From Oscillospiraceae bacterium (GTDB lineage Bacteria > Bacillota > Clostridia > Oscillospirales > Acutalibacteraceae), in contig JAISWM010000093.1 of the NCBI GenBank assembly GCA_031270785.1, positions 1 through 12,184 of the forward strand: DNA of 12,184 bases, given 5' to 3'. The notes below the pieces were generated by a model. That model saw only the letters and a program-made list of their open reading frames with translations, did no database searches and was not told the origin of the DNA. Positions 5,156 to 11,081 of the stretch are shown piece after piece; positions within the stretch are counted from its first letter, which is position 1, and every line of letters begins with the position of its first letter. Position numbers and translations under genes: made by a program.

Positions 5156-6592
5156 TTAATAAGCCTTTCCCCAATATACCAAATGTTTAGCTTCTTTTCC
5201 GCAAACAGCGCACTTGTCAGATATTTTATCATCTGTTAATGATATACACCTGGAAGAAACGGCCAGTTCCTCTTTTAGAATTTCTTCACATTTTTTTTCT
5301 CCGCACCACATTGATTTTATGAATCCATGTTTTTCACTGCATATTTTGTTAAAATCATCTTTTGTTTTGGCTTCCCTCATCAAATTGTTTCTTTGGCTGA
5401 GCGCTTTTTCATACAAAGCTTTTTTTAACTTTATAAACGTTTGATCTATCTCATCATTTAAATTAGCAAAAGGCACAAAACTCTTTTCACGATTGTCCCG
5501 CCTAACTAAAACGCATTCACTTTTTTTAATGTCATTAGGACCTATTTCCAAACGAATAGGTACGCCTTTCATTTCATATTCAGCAAATTTCCACCCGGGA
5601 GTTTGGTCTGACGTATCCAGCGCTACTTTATATTTTTCTTTCAAAACTTCATAAATTTCTTTAGCTTTTTCAAGTACACCGGCCTTATTCATAGATATCG
5701 GAATTATTATTATTTGAATCGGAGCAACATCCGGCGGCAACACAAGGCCATTATTATCACCATGAGTCATAATAATTCCGCCAATTATTCTGGTGGACAT
5801 TCCAAAAGATGTTTCATATGGATGTGACGGTTTATTGTTTCTGTCTTGGTACGTTATGTCAAACGCTTTAGAAAACCCGTCGCCAAAATAATGGCTGGTT
5901 GCTGATTGAAGTGTTTTTCCATCATGCATCATTGCTTCAATAGTGTATGTTTCTTCCGCGCCGGCAAATTTTTCTTTATCCGTTTTACGTCCGCTTATAA
6001 TCGGCATGCAAAGTTCATTTTTACAAAAATCAGCGTATATGCCGAGCATTGTCATTGTTTCATTTTTGGCCTCTTCTTTTGTTTCATGAATTGTATGCCC
6101 CTCCTGCCAGTGAAATTCTACCGTCCTTAAAAACGGCCTTGTGGTTTTTTCCCACCTCACTATATTGCACCATTGGTTGTAAAGCTTTGGCAGATCTCTC
6201 CACGAATGTACTTTTCTGGAAAAATATTCACAAAAAAGAACCTCTGATGTCGGCCTTATGCAAAGTCTTTCCTGCAGTTTTTCATTCCCTGCGTGCGTTA
6301 CCCAAGCAACTTCAGGTGCAAATCCTTCTATGTGCTCACGTTCCTTTTGGAGTAAACTTTCCGGAATTAAAAGCGGCAAAGCAACATTTTGATGCCCTAA
6401 ATCTTTAAATTTTTTATCAAGTATTTTTTGTATATTTTCCCATATTGCAAACCCGTGAGGTTCCAGCACCATACAGCCTCTTACGCTTGAATAGTCCATA
6501 AGCTGCGCCTTTTTTACGATATCTGTATACCATTTGGCAAAATCTTCTTCCATGGCTGTAATTTCTTTGACCATCTTTTCCTGATTACTCAT
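5156..6592 (-). CDS. proS: prolyl-tRNA synthetase, short archaeal/eukaryote-like type
   Basis: Class II synthetase charging tRNA-Pro with proline. Its 478 residues mark it as the short type that lacks the inserted editing domain of long bacterial ProS and carries a C-terminal zinc-binding extension. Visible in order: motif 1 region MVLEPHGFAIWENIQKIL; RPTSE at the proline/ATP site; motif 2 FLRTVEFHWQEGHTIH; motif 3 region MSTRIIGGIIMTHGDNNG; the anticodon-binding domain starting near VAPIQIIIIPI; and the C-terminal zinc site (MWCGEKKCEE, later KCAVCGKEAKH) ending in the family-typical aromatic tail VYWGKAY. The ATG at 6590-6592 follows AGGAGGAAAAT. The frame is intact. No T-box leader is recognisable in the 100 nt upstream before repeat A5. 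A stand-alone YbaK-type editing factor would be expected elsewhere in the genome. Confidence 0.96.
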   Translation of the reverse strand: MSNQEKMVKEITAMEEDFAKWYTDIVKKAQLMDYSSVRGCMVLEPHGFAIWENIQKILDKKFKDLGHQNVALPLLIPESLLQKEREHIEGFAPEVAWVTHAGNEKLQERLCIRPTSEVLFCEYFSRKVHSWRDLPKLYNQWCNIVRWEKTTRPFLRTVEFHWQEGHTIHETKEEAKNETMTMLGIYADFCKNELCMPIISGRKTDKEKFAGAEETYTIEAMMHDGKTLQSATSHYFGDGFSKAFDITYQDRNNKPSHPYETSFGMSTRIIGGIIMTHGDNNGLVLPPDVAPIQIIIIPISMNKAGVLEKAKEIYEVLKEKYKVALDTSDQTPGWKFAEYEMKGVPIRLEIGPNDIKKSECVLVRRDNREKSFVPFANLNDEIDQTFIKLKKALYEKALSQRNNLMREAKTKDDFNKICSEKHGFIKSMWCGEKKCEEILKEELAVSSRCISLTDDKISDKCAVCGKEAKHLVYWGKAY

Positions 6593-6693
6593 ATTTTCCT
6601 CCTAATTTAGATAGTAGACCTGTCCGTAAACCTCACAGAGCGCAAACTATCGAAAATGCATCACTTAAAAAATGGCTTTGCATCAAAATCTCT

Positions 6694-6781
6694 GGCTGTG
6701 TCTCAAAACAGTTGAAATCCCTTCTTCCCCCCGCCATGGGCGGGGGGGGGACGATATCATCAATTAATTTGGACTACCACC
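6694..6781 (+). repeat. family A MITE copy A5 upstream of proS
   Basis: GGCTGTGTCTCAAAACAG, TTGAAATCCCTTC, stem CCCCCCGCC/GGGCGGGGGG, GATATCATCAATTAATTTGG, ACTACCACC. It is full length (88 bp) but the flanks (AAATCTCT and AAACAAAC) are not clear duplications. The GTGTCTC end faces proS, as in the copies upstream of nrdR, corA, glmU and the glycine-rich gene. Confidence 0.8.
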
Positions 6782-6787
6782 AAACAA

Positions 6788-6908
6788 ACAAATTTACTTT
6801 TTTCAAGTATAACAGCTATAAAAACTTTTTAAAACAGTAACATTTTTTGTTTTTTACCCCGCCGACTCGCTGGGGAGAAAGATATAGCAACTAATTTGAG
6901 CCATAACC
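6788..6908. repeat. joined C, D and A repeat fragments
   Basis: C terminus AAATTTACTTTTTTCAAG, TATAACAGCTATA shares its TATA with a D terminus (TATAAAAACTTTTTAAAACA, GTAAC). A degenerate A core then follows (CCCCGCCGACTCGCTGGGG) and the A terminus AACTAATTTGAGCCATAACC. Confidence 0.55.
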
Positions 6909-6970
6909 TTGAATACCATAATATACAAACAGCCAAAAATATGTTATTTTTGCACAATTTTTAAAAAATA

Positions 6971-6999
6971 TTGACATATATGTTCACATATTTTATAAT
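6971..6999 (+). promoter_or_regulatory. perfect sigma-70-type promoter for the 82-residue orphan
   Basis: TTGACA (6971-6976), 17-nt spacer, TATAAT (6994-6999): both hexamers and the spacing match the consensus exactly. Transcription would start near 7006, about 44 nt before the ATG at 7050. The family A fragment ending at 6908 lies upstream of the promoter. Confidence 0.85.
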
Positions 7000-7049
7000 A
7001 CATGTAGCAAATATTTATAATATTTTTTGTTTTTAAAGGAGTGTTGTAT

Positions 7050-7298
7050 ATGCCATATAAATTTTCGGGTCCAAATGTTTGTCTAGCGGATGAGATTGAA
7101 GAATTAGCACGGGTCAATCCGGACGCAGCTGTTAAGAAATATCAACTTTTCAAAGGAAAAATAGGGGGAAATAGGTGGTGTGTTATGTCTAATCTTCCTG
7201 AAATACAGGAGGGGAGTTTTAGCAAAAACACGGTTCCTGGGAGACTTACAGGGTCCGAAGAAACAAATTTTTTAAATGCTATGCAAACCGTAGTGTAG
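7050..7298 (+). CDS. orphan 82-residue protein of unknown function
   Basis: ATG at 7050 lies 8 nt after AAAGGAG. A GTG nine bases upstream is in frame but overlaps the ribosome site, so ATG is preferred. The protein has no signal peptide or membrane segment and I recognise no family. It opens MPYKFSGPNVCLADEIEEL, has an acidic/helical start, a central basic, glycine- and tryptophan-containing stretch (KKYQLFKGKIGGNRWCVM), two Cys, and a polar C-terminus (SGEETN-like SEETNFLNAM). The perfect promoter and good ribosome site argue that it is really expressed. It stands alone between repeat clusters; the stop is followed within 10 nt by a C-family end. Confidence 0.7.
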   Translation: MPYKFSGPNVCLADEIEELARVNPDAAVKKYQLFKGKIGGNRWCVMSNLPEIQEGSFSKNTVPGRLTGSEETNFLNAMQTVV

Positions 7299-7304
7299 AA
7301 GTGT

Positions 7305-7510
7305 TATAGCTGCTATACTTTAAAAAATCTAGGTGGTAGCCCAAATTAGTTGATAATATTATTCTCCCCCCGCCCGATTCGTGATGGGAAAGAAGGGATT
7401 TAAACTATTTGGGGATCGTGGCCAAAATCTAAATTTCAGCAATCATCGCCCCGCCGATAAGCGGGGCGATTGCTTACTCACACAGCTTTTTTCAAGCGAA
7501 ACAGCCATAT
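7305..7510. repeat. family F/C palindromic element split by MITE A7
   Basis: Left part TTATAGCTGCTATACTTTAA up to 7331; right part from 7424 with AATTTCAGC and hairpin AATCATCGCCCCGCC, loop GATAA, GCGGGGCGATTG, then CTTTTTTCAAGCGAAACAGC. With A7 and one duplication removed, it aligns continuously with the uninterrupted relative at 10112-10193 read in reverse (AGCTGTTACACTTGAAAAAA, GTCTAAAATTTTAGC, CATCGCCCCGCC). Confidence 0.75.
7332..7423 (-). mobile_element. family A MITE copy A7, with 8-bp target duplication
   Basis: 92 bp from GGTGGTAGCCCAAATTAG to ATTTGGGGATCGTGGCC, flanked by exact AAAATCTA (7324-7331 and 7424-7431). It is inserted in an older F/C element. The core stem is degenerate (CCCCCCGCCCGATTCGTGAT). 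Confidence 0.88.
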
Positions 7511-7529
7511 GTATGCCCGTCTATTAAAT

Positions 7530-7625
7530 TATAGCAAAAACCATTTAGAATCTTATGTGCGTTTCTTTCCCCCGCCTTGGCGGAGGAAAACAAAAATATC
7601 ACTGTTTTTAAAAATTTTTACTATA
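7530..7625. repeat. family D element D1
   Basis: Termini TATAGCAAAAACCATTTAG and, reversed, TATAGTAAAAATTTTTAAA. The centre is CTTTCCCCCGCC/GGCGGAGGAAA, then ACAAAAATATCACTGTTTT. It is a direct repeat of D2 at 7896-8000. Confidence 0.7.
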
Positions 7626-7648
7626 CCGTGGCCAAACTGACATTATTG

Positions 7649-7677
7649 TTGCAAAAACAAGTTTAATGGGATATAAT
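7649..7677 (+). promoter_or_regulatory. candidate corA promoter
   Basis: TTGCAA (7649-7654), 17-nt spacer, TATAAT (7672-7677). It would start transcription near 7684, some 410 nt before corA. The whole leader between is filled by repeats (A8, A9, C, D2, A10). The -35 matches 4 of 6 consensus positions, so this is plausible but not certain. Confidence 0.5.
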
Positions 7678-7694
7678 GATATAGTCAAAAATTA

Positions 7695-7899
7695 GGTTGT
7701 ACTCGATTAGTTGATATAGTGATTTGACCTCTTTCCACCGCGAGCCTGTGGGGGAGAGCGTGCACAAATGGGTTATGGCCCCAAATCAGTTGATAATATC
7801 TTTTTCCCCCACAGGTGGTGGGGGAGAAAGAAGAAGTTTTAACTATTTTAAAACATAATCCACAAATGAATATGCTTTTTTCAAGTGAAGCCAGCTATA
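7695..7899. repeat. degenerate A8 and a family C element split by A9
   Basis: GGTTGTACTCGATTAGTTGA is a family A-like end (A8). The hairpin CTCTTTCCACCGCGAG … CTGTGGGGGAGAG with flank GCGTGCACAAATG is interrupted by A9 (7771-7860) and resumes as AATATGCTTTTTTCAAGTG, AAGCCAGCTATA, the C terminus. Confidence 0.6.
7771..7860 (-). mobile_element. family A MITE copy A9, with 8-bp target duplication
   Basis: 90 bp from GGTTATGGCCCCAAATCAG to ATTTTAAAACATAATC, flanked by CACAAATG (7763-7770 and 7861-7868). The core stem is CCCCCAC/GTGGGGG. It is inserted in a C-family element in the presumed corA leader. Confidence 0.85.
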
Positions 7900-8000
7900 G
7901 CAAAAACCATTTAGAAACGCATGGTATTATGTGCGTTTTCCCTCGCTGACTCACAGGGGAGAGAACAAAAATATCACTGTTTGAAAAGGTTTTTACTATA
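7896..8000. repeat. family D element D2
   Basis: TATAGCAAAAACCATTTAG, AAACGCATGG, TATTATGTGCGTTTTCCC, centre CTGACTCAC, then AACAAAAATATCACTGTTTG and GGTTTTTACTATA. It closely matches D1 in the same orientation. Its TATA starts are shared with the end of the preceding C element. Confidence 0.7.
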
Positions 8001-8065
8001 TAATATCTTTTTTCCCCAACGGTGGCGGATGAAAAAAGAAGTTTCAACTACTTTGAAATATGACC
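8001..8065 (-). repeat. family A copy A10, 5'-truncated, directly upstream of corA
   Basis: TAATATCTTTTTTCCCC, a weak core, then AAAGAAGTTTCAACTACTTT, GAAATATGACC. The outer left arm is replaced by D2. It ends 9 nt before the corA ribosome binding site. Confidence 0.7.
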
Positions 8066-8096
8066 AAAAATTACAAGGAGAGGAGAAAAACACAAA

Positions 8097-9023
8097 ATGA
8101 TATCATACTACAAAACTATAAACAGCAGAATAATAGGCATCGATCAATATGAAGACGGGTGTTGGATTAATTGTGTTGCACCTGACGAAGAAGAAATAAA
8201 TTATTTAATATCCAACTTCCATATTGAACCGGATTTCTTAAAATCCTCCCTTGATGAAGAAGAGTCATCGCATATCGACTATGAAGACTATGTAACTTTG
8301 ATAATATTAGATAGTCCTGTTGTAGAGCGGCACGGCCAGCATCTTACATATTATACTGTTCCACTCAGCATAATGATAACAGAAAAGTGCGTTATAACGG
8401 TATCTTTAAAAGAAAATTCCATACTTGAGGAATTTTCTGAAGGCTTGATGAGAAACGTAAAAACAGAATTTAAAACTCATTTTGTTTTGCATATAATGCT
8501 TAGAATGGCTACTAAATACCTTCAATATTTAAAACAAATAGACAAAATAACTCACCATGTCGAAAAAGAATTAAGAAAATCAATGAAAAATAAGGAACTG
8601 ATACAGCTTCTGGAAATTGAAAAGTCTCTTGTATACTTTTCTTCTTCTCTAAAAGCCAATAATATAACGCTCGAAAAAATAACTAAAAGAAATCATATAA
8701 AGCTTTACGAAGACGATCAAGATCTTCTGGAAGACGTATTAACCGAGATAAAGCAAGCGGTTGAAATGTCCAGCATATACTTAAACATTTTATCCGGAAC
8801 GATGGACGCCTATGCTTCCATAATTTCTAATAATTTAAATATAGTTATGAAAATCCTTGCCTCTATTACTTTAATTATTTCGATTCCTACGGTTATATCG
8901 GGCATATATGGGATGAATACTCCGAATTTCCCCATGATGCAATTTTGGTGGTTCCCTGTAATAATTTCCATAATTTTGATGGCTGCAGCATGGGTTATAC
9001 TCAAAAAGAGAGATATGATGTGA
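8097..9023 (+). CDS. corA: CorA-family magnesium/divalent cation transporter
   Basis: Pentameric membrane channel for Mg2+ (sometimes Co2+ or Ni2+). Its 308 residues are the usual length. The N-terminal cytoplasmic domain (GCWINCVAPDEEEINYLI, LDEEESSHIDYEDY) is followed by the long stalk helices (KSMKNKELIQLLEIEKSLVY, KLYEDDQDLLEDVLTEI). Transmembrane helix 1 is at about 249-268 (VMKILASITLIISIPTVISG), ending in the signature YGMN at about 271-274. After the short periplasmic loop comes helix 2 at about 283-301 (FPVIISIILMAAAWVIL) and a basic cytoplasmic tail KKRDMM. ATG at 8097 follows AAGGAGAGGAG. The frame is intact and its sequence is of the type I recall from Clostridia. A repeat-filled leader of about 400 nt precedes it. 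Confidence 0.95.
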   Translation: MISYYKTINSRIIGIDQYEDGCWINCVAPDEEEINYLISNFHIEPDFLKSSLDEEESSHIDYEDYVTLIILDSPVVERHGQHLTYYTVPLSIMITEKCVITVSLKENSILEEFSEGLMRNVKTEFKTHFVLHIMLRMATKYLQYLKQIDKITHHVEKELRKSMKNKELIQLLEIEKSLVYFSSSLKANNITLEKITKRNHIKLYEDDQDLLEDVLTEIKQAVEMSSIYLNILSGTMDAYASIISNNLNIVMKILASITLIISIPTVISGIYGMNTPNFPMMQFWWFPVIISIILMAAAWVILKKRDMM

Positions 9024-9081
9024 TTTTATTTTCCGCCACTTGGTTTAAAATTACCGTTTTGGCTGGCTTCAAATTTTTATC

Positions 9082-9198
9082 TATAGCTGTTACGATTTAA
9101 AACAGTCCTCAAAAGTAAATTTATCAGTGTATTCTCTCCCAGCCGACGGCTGGGAGAAAGTTATAAAAATCAGACGCTTTTCAAACGGAACAGCTATA
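9082..9198. repeat. family B element B2
   Basis: 117 bp: TATAGCTGTTACGATTTAAA, ACAGTCCTCAAAAGTAAA, hairpin CTCCCAGCC/GGCTGGGAG, AAAATCAGACGCTTTTCAAA, CGGAACAGCTATA. It is an inverted, nearly identical copy of B1 at 5011-5127. Its last TATAG is shared with the start of D3. Confidence 0.85.
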
Positions 9199-9375
9199 GT
9201 AAAAACCTTTTAAAACAGTGGCGTTTTTGCTCTTCCCCCCCGCATTCGGCGGTTGTGGGCCAAATTTGTTGATAATATCTTTTCCCCCCCGCCTATGGCG
9301 GGGGGAAAAGAAGGGATTTCAACCATTTTGGGACACGACCGCATTCGGCGGGGATGGAAACGTAAATAATACATT
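9195..9375. repeat. family D element D3 split by MITE A11
   Basis: TATAGTAAAAACCTTTTAAA, ACAGTGGCGTTTTTGC, then CCCCCCCGCATTCGGC up to 9250; it continues after A11 with GCATTCGGCGGGGATGGAAA, CGTAAATAATAC. The distal terminus is degenerate. Confidence 0.65.
9251..9340 (-). mobile_element. family A MITE copy A11, with 9-bp target duplication
   Basis: 90 bp from GGTTGTGGGCCAAATTTG to CCATTTTGGGACACGACC with a strong stem (CCCCCCCGCC/GGCGGGGGG). It is flanked by exact GCATTCGGC (9242-9250 and 9341-9349). It is inserted in the hairpin core of D3. Confidence 0.9.
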
Positions 9376-9380
9376 GTCTG

Positions 9381-9409
9381 TTTACAATTTTTTCTTGCCG
9401 TGATAAAAT
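9381..9409 (+). promoter_or_regulatory. nrdR promoter, -10 box duplicated by A12
   Basis: TTTACA (9381-9386), 17-nt spacer, TAAAAT (9404-9409) with the extended -10 TG at 9401-9402. The -10 hexamer is the first part of the A12 target duplication TAAAATCC; a second copy at 9502-9509 has no -35 at the right distance. The start of transcription would fall inside A12. Confidence 0.65.
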
Positions 9410-9411
9410 CC

Positions 9412-9501
9412 GATAGTAGTCCAAATTAATTGATAATATCTTTCACCCCCGCCGGTTCGCGGGGGTGAAAGAAGGAATTTCAACTATTTTGAGACACTAC
9501 C
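9412..9501 (-). mobile_element. family A MITE copy A12, with 8-bp target duplication
   Basis: 90 bp from GATAGTAGTCCAAATTAA to CTATTTTGAGACACTACC with stem CACCCCCGCC/GCGGGGGTG. It is flanked by exact TAAAATCC (9404-9411 and 9502-9509). It lies between the nrdR promoter and its ribosome binding site. Confidence 0.9.
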
Positions 9502-9539
9502 TAAAATCCCTGGGTATGTTTATTTGTGGAGGTGAGCTT

Positions 9540-10007
9540 TTGAAATGTCCGTTTTGTGGGTTTGACGACAGTAAAGTTGTAGAATCCAGATCCACTGATG
9601 ATGGCAATAAAACTCGGCGAAGAAGAGAATGTTTGAGTTGTTTTAAAAGATTTACAACCTACGAATACGTTGAAAACAGACCTTTGATTGTAATTAAAAG
9701 GGACAATACCAGAGAAGATTTTGACCGCAATAAATTAATTGGAGGGATCTTAAAAGCGTGCAGCAAAAGGTCTATATCTGTAAATAAAATAGAACAGATG
9801 GCAAGTAATATAGAACAAAAACTTTTAAACACTTTTGAAAAAGAGGTTTCTTCTGAAATTATCGGCGAAATGGTCATGAAACAACTTTGTGAGGTTGATG
9901 AAGTGGCATATATACGTTTTGCCTCAGTTTATAAACACTTTAAAGATGTGGATACTTTTATGTACGAACTAAAAAGTTTTTTAAATCATAATCAAAGTGA
10001 TATATAG
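9540..10007 (+). CDS. nrdR: transcriptional regulator NrdR of ribonucleotide reductase genes
   Basis: Nucleotide-sensing repressor that binds NrdR boxes upstream of ribonucleotide reductase operons. 155 residues, the normal length, when started at TTG 9540-9542, just after GGAGGTGAG (9528-9536). This start gives the canonical opening MKCPFCGF; a longer in-frame start at 9465 would begin inside MITE A12 and is rejected. The zinc ribbon has Cys 3, 6, 31 and 34 (CPFC … ECLSC) with the DNA-binding basic run TRRRREC. The ATP-cone follows (LIVIKRDNTREDFDRNKL to about residue 136), then VAYIRFASVYKHFKDVDTF, typical of the family. All key residues are present. No ribonucleotide reductase gene lies in the window. 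Confidence 0.96.
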   Translation: MKCPFCGFDDSKVVESRSTDDGNKTRRRRECLSCFKRFTTYEYVENRPLIVIKRDNTREDFDRNKLIGGILKACSKRSISVNKIEQMASNIEQKLLNTFEKEVSSEIIGEMVMKQLCEVDEVAYIRFASVYKHFKDVDTFMYELKSFLNHNQSDI

Positions 10008-10011
10008 CAAT

Positions 10012-10193
10012 TATAGCTAATGACCTTGAAAAATGTCTAATTTTTTATTACTCTTTCCCCACCGCAGGCACGGAAAGTAACGGGTACAAACTGTATTTAT
10101 AATTGAAATTAGCATGAACAAGTCATCGCTCCGCTGGTAGGCGGGGCGATGACTTGCTAAAATTTTAGACTTTTTTCAAGTGTAACAGCTGCA
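10012..10193. repeat. composite of C, E and F palindromic repeats after nrdR
   Basis: Starts 5 nt after the nrdR stop with TATAGCTAATGACCTTGAAA (C-type). Next is an E core (CTTTCCCCACC … GGAAAGTAACGGGTACAA, matching 98-118 inverted). The F hairpin AAGTCATCGCTCCGC … GCGGGGCGATGACTT follows, and the C terminus TTTTTTCAAGTGTAACAGC ends it. The F part is the uninterrupted relative of 7305-7510. Confidence 0.65.
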
Positions 10194-10443
10194 CTTCACG
10201 GTAATTTAATTTCGTTACCGAATTGTAATATTTTAAAAGATGAACGCATTACAGCTAATTTTATTTTTTTGCAAATTCAACCCTGAAAATTTTAAATTCG
10301 CTTATTTTATGTTCTAAAAAATTAATTCAAAATCTAAATATTACAAATTAAAGATTAATAATGTTAAAAAAGGCAAAACAACCCCTACCCATCGCTTTTA
10401 AAACGGTGGGTTCAGGCGTAGCACATGGCAGCCAAACCAAAAG
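10194..10443. other. AT-rich intergenic stretch without a recognised gene
   Basis: No convincing coding frame. A short minus-strand frame opens MRSSFKILQFGNEIKLP and stops at the edge of the C repeat, so it could be a truncated gene start, but it has no ribosome site. A small hairpin CGGTAA/TTACCG lies near 10199-10220. The 10413-10440 part (TTCAGG … GCAGCCAAACC) superficially resembles signal recognition particle RNA but lacks the GGAA loop. Confidence 0.4.
10387..10411 (-). terminator. weak candidate rpsT terminator hairpin
   Basis: ACCCATCG and CGGTGGGT pair around CTTTTAAAA with one G-U. On the minus strand it lies 33 nt past the rpsT stop and is followed, after AGGGG, by T-rich sequence, but the long T-run is not adjacent. 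Confidence 0.3.
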
Positions 10444-10692
10444 TTATTTCTGATTGCCCGCCATAGCAAGCATAGATTTTTTTCTTGCCGCTGTGTTTTT
10501 GTGCAATACTCCTTTTGAAACGGACTTATCCAAAAGTTTCAAAGCCATATTTATGTTCTCGGCGTTATTGCCGTTATTATCGTCCATAGCCTTTTTTATA
10601 GCTGTTTTTAGAGACGAAACATACATTTTATTTTCCATAGCCTTTTTTTCTGCTGTTAGTACTCTCTTTTTTGCTGATTTTATATTAGGCAA
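10444..10692 (-). CDS. rpsT: 30S ribosomal protein S20
   Basis: Small primary binder of 16S rRNA in the 30S subunit. 82 residues from TTG 10690-10692, which gives the canonical MPNIKSAKKR opening. An in-frame GTG at 10701 would add three atypical residues and sits too close to the AGGAAGGA ribosome site, so TTG is preferred; Escherichia coli rpsT also starts with UUG. The rest is the expected basic helical bundle: VLTAEKKAMENKMYVSSLKT, AIKKAM, NINMALKLLDKSVSKGVLHK, NTAARKKSMLA. The frame is intact. It is a single gene with a recognisable promoter upstream. The junction on the far side of that promoter is a chain of repeats. Confidence 0.95.
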   Translation of the reverse strand: MPNIKSAKKRVLTAEKKAMENKMYVSSLKTAIKKAMDDNNGNNAENINMALKLLDKSVSKGVLHKNTAARKKSMLAMAGNQK

Positions 10693-10737
10693 TATAAACA
10701 CAATCCTTCCTGAATTTTAGCGATTATCATTTCCAAT

Positions 10738-10766
10738 ATGATAACACATGTATTACACAAAATCAA
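10738..10766 (-). promoter_or_regulatory. rpsT promoter
   Basis: Minus strand: TTGATT (10761-10766), 17-nt spacer, TATCAT (10738-10743). Four of six -35 and five of six -10 positions match the consensus. Repeat sequence (the A-type end GGTTATGTTTCAAAATA) begins only 10 nt further upstream, so this promoter has so far been left intact. Confidence 0.6.
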
Positions 10767-10775
10767 GAAAAAATC

Positions 10776-10847
10776 GGTTATGTTTCAAAATATAACTGTT
10801 TCGTTTAAAAAGTGTCTGATTTTTATAACTTTCCCCCAGCCGACGAC
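10776..10847. repeat. family A end fused to a half B element (B3)
   Basis: GGTTATGTTTCAAAA joins TATAACTGTTTCGTTTAAAA, AGTGTCTGATTTTTATAAC, CCCCCAGCCGACGAC. It is cut in the middle of the B hairpin by copy A13. The second half of B is absent downstream. Confidence 0.65.
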
Positions 10848-10932
10848 GATCATGTCTCAAAATAGTTAAAACTCCTTTTTTCCCCTACGTTCTAGCGGGG
10901 GAAAAAGATATTATCAACTAATTTGGACCACC
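10848..10932 (+). repeat. family A copy A13
   Basis: GATCATGTCTCAAAATAG, TTAAAACTCC, stem CCCCTACG … TAGCGGGGG, GATATTATCAACTAATTTGG, ACCACC. It lies in the core of B3. Flanks CCGACGAC and CACGATTT are not duplications, in line with loss of the other B half. Confidence 0.75.
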
Positions 10933-10941
10933 CACGATTTG

Positions 10942-11008
10942 GGTCGTGTCTCAAAACAGTTGAAATACCTTCTTTTCCCCCCGCTGATTTTTCACACGGG
11001 TAGCGAAA
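10942..11008 (+). repeat. family A copy A14, 3'-degenerate
   Basis: GGTCGTGTCTCAAAACAG, TTGAAATACCTTCTTTTC, CCCCCCGCTG, then a degraded second stem strand (GGGTAGCGAAAAG). The distal arm is lost before the promoter of the GTPase-like gene. Confidence 0.7.
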
Positions 11009-11052
11009 AGAAAACTATGAAAAAAAGATTTTTTAAATTTTTGCTTATTTGT

Positions 11053-11081
11053 TTGACAAAGCGTAAAAAGCATGCTAAAAT
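11053..11081 (+). promoter_or_regulatory. promoter of the secreted GTPase-like gene
   Basis: TTGACA (11053-11058), 17-nt spacer, TAAAAT (11076-11081), with an extended -10 TG at 11073-11074. Transcription would start near 11088, 40 nt before the ATG. Confidence 0.75.

Noticed and set aside
6593..6693. T-box or other riboswitch ahead of proS
   Set aside because: No TGGNACCGCG-type T-box sequence and no antiterminator/terminator pair is visible.
9218..9403. Open frame of 61 codons between corA and nrdR
   Set aside because: It consists entirely of D3, A11 and flanking repeat sequence, with proline/glycine-rich translation of C- and G-runs and no ribosome site.
10404..10440. Signal recognition particle RNA-like string (TTCAGG … GCAGCCAAACC)
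   Set aside because: The apical GGAA loop and the symmetric-loop context are absent, the helix is very short, and it abuts the rpsT stop.
10454..10720. Plus-strand frame over rpsT
   Set aside because: It is the antisense shadow of the S20 gene, without a ribosome site or family match.
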